Under the pieces are notes generated by a model that did no database searches, was not told the origin of the DNA, and was given only the letters and a program-made list of their open reading frames with translations. The translations under genes were made by a program, and so were the position numbers. DNA of 64,000 bases, taken from assembly GCA_017311185.1 (NCBI GenBank), contig JAESUZ010000760.1, positions 310,001 through 374,000 on the forward strand, in the 5' to 3' direction. Numbering within the stretch: position 1 is the first letter of the stretch; every line of letters starts with the position of its first letter. This document shows, piece by piece, positions 58,520-64,000 of this stretch. Source of the DNA: Proteles cristata cristata. Lineage: Eukaryota > Chordata > Mammalia > Carnivora > Hyaenidae.

Positions 58520-61500
58520 CTTGCTTTTTGGAGACTGGATTAAAGTAGATCTTGAGATCTCACTCTAAACTTTTGGAATATAAATACGTATCTCCAAGGA
58601 GGAAATAAACTCAGTGTCTCTGGCTTTTCGCTTGAGAGGTAACTATATATATACCTCTGGAGTTAAGAAAATCTGTCTGGAGTTCTCTTACCACCTATAC
58701 AGTTGTGAATGAACTTCCTACATCTTGCTCTTAGCCCAGCCTCCCAAGACTTCAGCAAAATTTATTCAAAAAGTCCCAAGTCTACAGAAACACAAAAATA
58801 TTTCCTCATATCTCACACTCTTGCTACCTCCAATTATTGGCACTATGGACTTTCTTTGAGAATTACCTGTAGTATTTCTCACATAAGTAATAAACAGTCA
58901 TATATAACTCTTCCCTTAGAAAATAGGTTATACATGACATATTTAGTCCATACATTAACAAAAAGTCATTTTAACCTGATGAATAAAATAAAATTAAGTC
59001 ATTATCTTATTTTATCTTACAGGATTTCCAGACTTCAGAAAGAAATTTGTGAAATAATGAATAATGTTACTAAAGAGACCTTTCTAAACTTCCACCAGCA
59101 GATTTCCCTCACTTTGAATCAGCTAGTTTTTTCCTTTCATGTGAATTTGACAATAACATGCCTTTTTTTTCTTTATCATAATTAACTTATTCTGATTTTG
59201 TCATACCTATGACATTTTTGGAACAAGTAACATATCCTTTCTTTAATTAAGACTTGAAAGATCATTCATGTTCTTTGTAGCAGTTCATTTCATGATCTTT
59301 TTCAAATTTCCATGTGTCTAAAAATTATATTTTCTAAGTTTCATAAAACCAAATTTACATTTAAATACAATTCATCTGCAGGAAAAAAGACAATCCTTTA
59401 AAAGTATGGTTTAGTTTGGCTTAAAATGTAGAGTTCTCGGATTATGTCAAATATATAAAATGGAGCATTTATATTAAATGCAACGTATTTCTGCATAATG
59501 TTACCCAAGCTAATCAAGAGTGTTTACCTCTAATTCGTGATTTAGCAAACTAAGCCAGATTAGTCTTTGAGAAGGACTCAATACCAACAATAAGAAAAAA
59601 ATAAAAATCATACAGTTTGCCAGAAAAGGTTATATTTCACAGAAGAGAAAGAAGATACTGAATTATGCAGTCTATAGACAACAATAGATCTTTGACTACT
59701 ATTTATACAAATTTATCTATCTTCAAATTTTATCTTTATATACAACATTTGAAAACAATTAAGTGCCTTAATGTACACTTAATTTGTCTGATTCTATAGT
59801 CTTATATAAATATACCACTGGAAAATAATACCTTTCCAGTGGAATCAAAGACATAGACCCAGATTAGTTTTATATGTCACATATCTATTATGTAAATGTG
59901 ATCATGATGGAAAACTACATTTAGAAGCAAGCAATAATGTAAGTCAATATAGCAAATCAAGTATAATACATAATCCCAAAATAAATTAAATTCAAAATTT
60001 TGCTATTTTCTCTCAAATAAATGGTACACTGACCATTCTTAGTTTTCAAGGAAGACATACACAAACACTTCTATTAAATGGAGTCTTGTTGAAAGGATGT
60101 TGGAGATATTAGAGAGGAAGCAAACACAAAGTCTCTCAAGAAATAGAATATTTTATGAGTGCAATTTCTCAATATAGGTAATATTAGAGGAGCTCTGAGG
60201 ACTTAAGAACCACTCAATCAATCAATCAATCAGTAAAAGAACTCTAGTAGTTGTGTTTTCTGACACAGGCATCAACCACTCCCTAGACTGGACCCATCAC
60301 TATGGTGATAATTAAGTTTTTGTCTTATTGATCTGGTCTTTCTAGACCAACTGTTCCTTTAAGTAAAATGTTTGATATAATTTTTTTCATATTATTTACA
60401 AAAAATAATTTAAAGTTTTGAGGTACAGGATTATTTTCCAACTTTATTTTAATTCAAAGATGTGTCAATCATTTGTTAATATAAATTCAACAACATTATC
60501 ACAAATGTAGATTTGCAAGCATTAGCAACTTAATGTCTAACATCACAAAGCCTGAGATCTTTTAGGGAGACTTCCTTCCTAAATCTCTAGTAACAAACAA
60601 CTCATTTTGGTTTTTGTTTTTATTTTTCCCAGAAAGTGTTTTAAACTTACTCTTCAAGGAGTGTAAAATTCCTTCTTCACAAAGCTTCACTTCACATGTC
60701 AGGTGAGGGAAAAGTACATTCTGAAAACATTTCCATAAACTTTCAAAAGAGGTATGTGCTGATCATTCCTTAGGACAAACAAAATTTTACAATTTCTTTC
60801 TAAATAAGTTTGTCTGACTGTATACTGATAATTAGTAGTAACAATCCACCAAAAATATGTCTCTGGTTATCCATGTTACAAAATGCATGCGCCTTCAAAC
60901 ATTTTGAGTCTTGTTGTTTTTCCAGTCACTACTGAGTTTATCCTATATAGGGTTATAGCATCAGCATATCTGTAAACGATTAACCTATGGTCAGTTGTTC
61001 TAAAACCTCCTGATTCTCAACTCTGTCCCTGCTGTTTTTCCAAGGATCTAACAGTAATAAAAAGCTGTTACACTAACATTGTAAATTTCTTCATACTTTC
61101 ATTAGATATTATCTTAGCAAGCTAAGATAGGGTCAGCAGCAATTTTTAAATAACATATTTTCAGGTAATTTACTCCAGAAGCTTCTGAAATTTATGCAAC
61201 CAGTACTTTGAATATTAGCACTCACATTCAATATTCATTTCATTATAGTATATTCTACTTGATTTTGTGCTCCCTGTACAGTCAGTAGCTCAGGCTCACT
61301 TCCTGGTTATTGAGTCCACTCACTCAACACCTAATTGGAATCTTAATTTTGTTTTTTGCTTTGTTTTGACTTTTCCATTGGATCAGTTTTTTCTTTTCTT
61401 AAATTGGTTTTGGTTATCATGGTCACTGAGAAAGTTTAACAACATTTTTTTTCTGTTTCCTCAAGAGGTAAGAAGTCATGTTTCCTACACGATAATATTT

Positions 61501-63190
61501 AGATATTTCAGTTAGATACTCCATTTATAAAAGTTTTCTAAAAGACTTTCAATGATCTGATAAACAGATGTGGACACTAACTCCATTTTATGCACTACTG
61601 ATTAATACAAATGTTTCCTTTACTCTTTCACTGTAATGCCCTTGGGAGGAGCGGGTAGTGGAAACTGTAACACCTATTTAGTTATTTATATTTTCCCAGT
61701 GCCACTGAACTCAAAGTCACCAAAAAATAAAAAAGGCAATAAAATATCTGTGAACAGCAAGTGGAAAAAGTATAACTGTACACTCTAGTCCAGTACTGAT
61801 GCCCACTGAGTTTAAGTACCAAACTTAGAAGAAAAAAAAATTTACTACAGAGCTTTCCAGATTATGGACTGGCTCTCATATATTTATGAGGCAGGGAATA
61901 TAATTACCATCTCCATTTTATAGATGAAGAAACCAATATGGAAACATTCAGTAAATTCTTTTTGTCACACACACAGTATAAGCAATAGACACATCCAGTA
62001 TGCTCATGATATGAATTTCAAGACTATATGCTCCTGCTGTTCAGGGTCTTGGTGTCATCAAATACTAATATATCTGACTGCACAAAGAAGGTGCAATCAC
62101 CATTGGTACAAAGTACCTAAGGTTATTTCCCTGGCTTAGTAATGAATAGATCTAAGGGAAAGAAAGAGGAAGAAGAAGTAGACTAGTACTAATGAAATAA
62201 ATGGAAGATCCTAAAACATCATTCATCTTCTCTCACCCAAAATTCTACATAATAAAAATCCTCTCCAGTCTCCTAAGACAAGGGTGTTGAAAAGGTCAGT
62301 GTTTCTAAGTATTTAAAACTTTGGCTTCTTGTTGTATTACATGAGAGCTCCTACAGATTTTTCATATTATATTAAATTTAAAATCGATCAAAACTAAAAC
62401 TAAAAATAAATACAAATATAAAAAGGTACAATTTTGTTTCAAACTGATATGCTGTCCATCATCATGACCTGAGTCTCCTTAGCAGAGCATGACCCTTCCT
62501 AAGTAGTTGCACATTCTATTTATGCCTAATAATCAGAAAATGAGAGTTAATCATAGGGTAGGAGTGAAAAATGCAGGAAAGGAAGTTTCAGTAGATGAAG
62601 CAAGGTAGAGACAGAGAAGCCAAACAATATCATCGAGTGTAATATCAAACAGGTAGAGAGAGATGGATGCTAAAGAACTTTCAGGCAGATTTTTTGCCAG
62701 ACTTACTGAGAGGGTTGTGGTCATGGTTAACACTCTGATCACAGCAAAAGCCACGAGCATGTCACAAAACCCATCAGGCACACTAGGTGTGTGAAGCCAG
62801 CTAACTTCTGACCCACACAATTGCCCGCACTTTACCTCAGATGAGCTCTTCCCATCTGCTCACCTGGCCTCATCCCACCTTCCCTGGGTAAAGCTCTGTC
62901 CTCTGAGATACACGTTTGTTTTTAGAAATGAAGTCTAAATGAAGTGAGACATTTTAGGTTATGTGTGGAAGTAAAAGCAGAATAGCTATCATTCAAAACA
63001 AAACTAAATGACCAACTGAACAAGATATGCACAAAGTAATAAATGAAGTCAAAAGGCATTATACTGATGGAAATACAAAACTAATAAATTCCAGAAAGTT
63101 AGTTATACCACATAAAGTGAATACATTCACTTATTTAGCAGGATAAGGAATCGTAGCAGTACACTGGGATCAGATCAAATCTTGGTGCTG
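58520..63190. other. long A/T-rich unique sequence
   Basis: 4.7 kb without a recognisable gene, SINE or L1 body. The 158-codon frame at 58709-59185 has no domain and an unremarkable composition for A/T-rich DNA. A short (ATCA)n array lies at 60214-60231. The minus-strand 89-codon frame 62551-62820 and a TCA/GTAAGT donor-like site in it are noted but unsupported. Confidence 0.5.
61885..62010 (-). mobile_element. MIR fragment
   Basis: The plus strand reads AATTACCATCTCCATTTTAT, AGATGAAGAAACCAATATGG, the antisense MIR core. Confidence 0.65.
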
Positions 63191-63194
63191 CTAG

Positions 63195-63585
63195 TTTTTT
63201 TTTCTATTTGAGTATAGTTGACACACAATGTTACATTCAGGTGTACAACACAGTGACTCAACAATTCTATGTGCTGTGCTCACCACAAGTATAGCTGCCA
63301 TCCATCACAGTATCATTGACTGTATTCCCTGTGCTTTTTATCCCCATGATTTATTCCTTCCATAACTGGAAGCCAGTATCTCCCACACCCTTCACCCATT
63401 TTGCCCATCCTCATACTTCCTCCCCTCTGGCAACTATCAGTTTGTTATCCCTACTTAAAGTTCTGAATCTGCTTCCAGTTTATTCATTTCTTTTTATTTT
63501 TATTTTGGGCTCCACATATGAGTTAAATCATACTATACTTGTCTTTCTCAGTCTGACTTATTTCATTTAGCATATGACAATTATT
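63195..63585 (-). mobile_element. old L1 3' UTR fragment
   Basis: The plus strand shows the antisense order TTTGAGTATAGTTGACACAC, AATGTTACATTCAGGTGTAC, TTATTCCTTCCATAACTGGA, CTCCACATATGAGTTAAATC and TCAGTCTGACTTATTTCATT. Confidence 0.8.
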
Positions 63586-63834
63586 TTAACCTCAGACACG
63601 GTATTTTGCCTTTTAGCACCAGTGTTTTTCAATTTAAACTGAATTAATTAATGCCTATCTTGTATAGTTGTTGGATGTTTAAATAAGGTGATATACTTGA
63701 AAGTAACAGGCGGACTCAAACTATGATTGTCAATATTGCTGTTGTTAATTTTCATTTTTTTCCAGATTTACATCCAGTTTCCATACTCCAGAACCTGAAA
63801 AAAGTTGAAGGGAAGTTTAAAAGTAACCATATTC

Positions 63835-63920
63835 TGATACTGTGAATATACTAAAAACCACTGAAGTGTACACTGTAAGTGGGTGAATTTTGTGGTGTAT
63901 TGCATCTCAATAATACACAT
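63835..63920 (+). mobile_element. old LINE-like 3' end fragment
   Basis: AAACCACTGAAGTGTACACT, GTAAGTGGGTGAATTTTGTG and TTGCATCTCAATAATAC match a common 3' terminus of old mammalian L1-type repeats. Confidence 0.55.
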
Positions 63921-63985
63921 ATACATACACACATACATAAGTCTTTGCATACACTTTGCATACATACATATATATCTATGCACAT
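63915..63985. repeat. (CATA)n-like low-complexity tract
   Basis: Imperfect CACATA and CATA units with an interruption at about 63940-63955. Confidence 0.8.
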
Positions 63986-64000
63986 GTACTCTACTATATT

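Noticed and set aside
58709..59185. 158-codon open frame on plus
   Set aside because: Rich in Ser, Leu, Ile, Asn and Thr as expected from A/T-rich noise, with no known motif. The TTTTATCTTACAG inside it looks like a splice acceptor but has no partner.
62551..62820. 89-codon minus-strand frame with a donor-like TCA/GTAAGT
   Set aside because: Considered as a possible exon, but no acceptor, partner exon or known protein family could be identified.
1..64000. CRISPR arrays, bacterial operons, tRNA genes or phage
   Set aside because: The recurring 200-base units are SINEs with A/B boxes and TSDs, not CRISPR repeats. The tRNA-like heads belong to SINEs and lack a full cloverleaf with a proper 3' end. 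Nothing bacterial is seen.

Overview
This is mammalian nuclear DNA from a carnivoran, most likely a feliform (cat, hyena, mongoose or civet group). The main evidence is about twenty copies of the tRNA-Lys-derived carnivore SINE, whose body carries the feliform stretch reading GCTCAGAGCCTGGAGCC. Carnivore-type L1 elements, MIR, L2, MaLR LTRs and (CA)n microsatellites fit this. No intact protein-coding gene, exon series, tRNA, rRNA or CpG island could be supported. Every open reading frame longer than about 60 codons is either a piece of L1 ORF1/ORF2, a shadow of a SINE or microsatellite, or unrecognised A/T-rich sequence. The window reads as a gene desert or a long intron.

Layout. 1-350: tail of an L1. 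350-13000: mostly old unique sequence with scattered MIR, L2, L1 tail fragments and one SINE. 13005-19170: nested stack in which an ancient L1 (minus strand) is split by a younger 5'-truncated L1 (plus strand), itself carrying a SINE, and separately by an ERV-type LTR. 19375-23960: L2, several SINEs and a MER5-like fragment. 23962-28697: a 5'-truncated L1 holding four SINEs, one inside another. 28700-43100: mainly unique sequence with MIR, MaLR and old LTR pieces, a (GT)n array and an old L1 tail split by a young SINE with a perfect target-site duplication (TSD). 43153-44910: a MaLR piece followed by an L1 that has its 5' region and ORF1 joined directly to its 3' UTR. 45245-47520: a young SINE and old sequence. 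47524-54815: two L1s facing each other, the second with its 5' end and ORF1 but no 3' half. 54894-58500: a SINE, a well-bounded solo LTR with a 6-bp TSD, and another young SINE. 58510-64000: A/T-rich unique sequence with MIR and L1 tail fragments.

How the parts relate. L1 supplies the reverse transcriptase and endonuclease that mobilise the SINEs; most SINE TSDs here begin at A-rich sites of the TT/AAAA type expected of L1 endonuclease. All three L1 reverse transcriptase active sites visible in the window are mutated, so none of these copies can be active. The most interesting observations are a young SINE lineage carrying what looks like a built-in 3' splice site beside a polyadenylation signal, the internally deleted L1, and the solo LTR. 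I did not find a novel multi-gene system.
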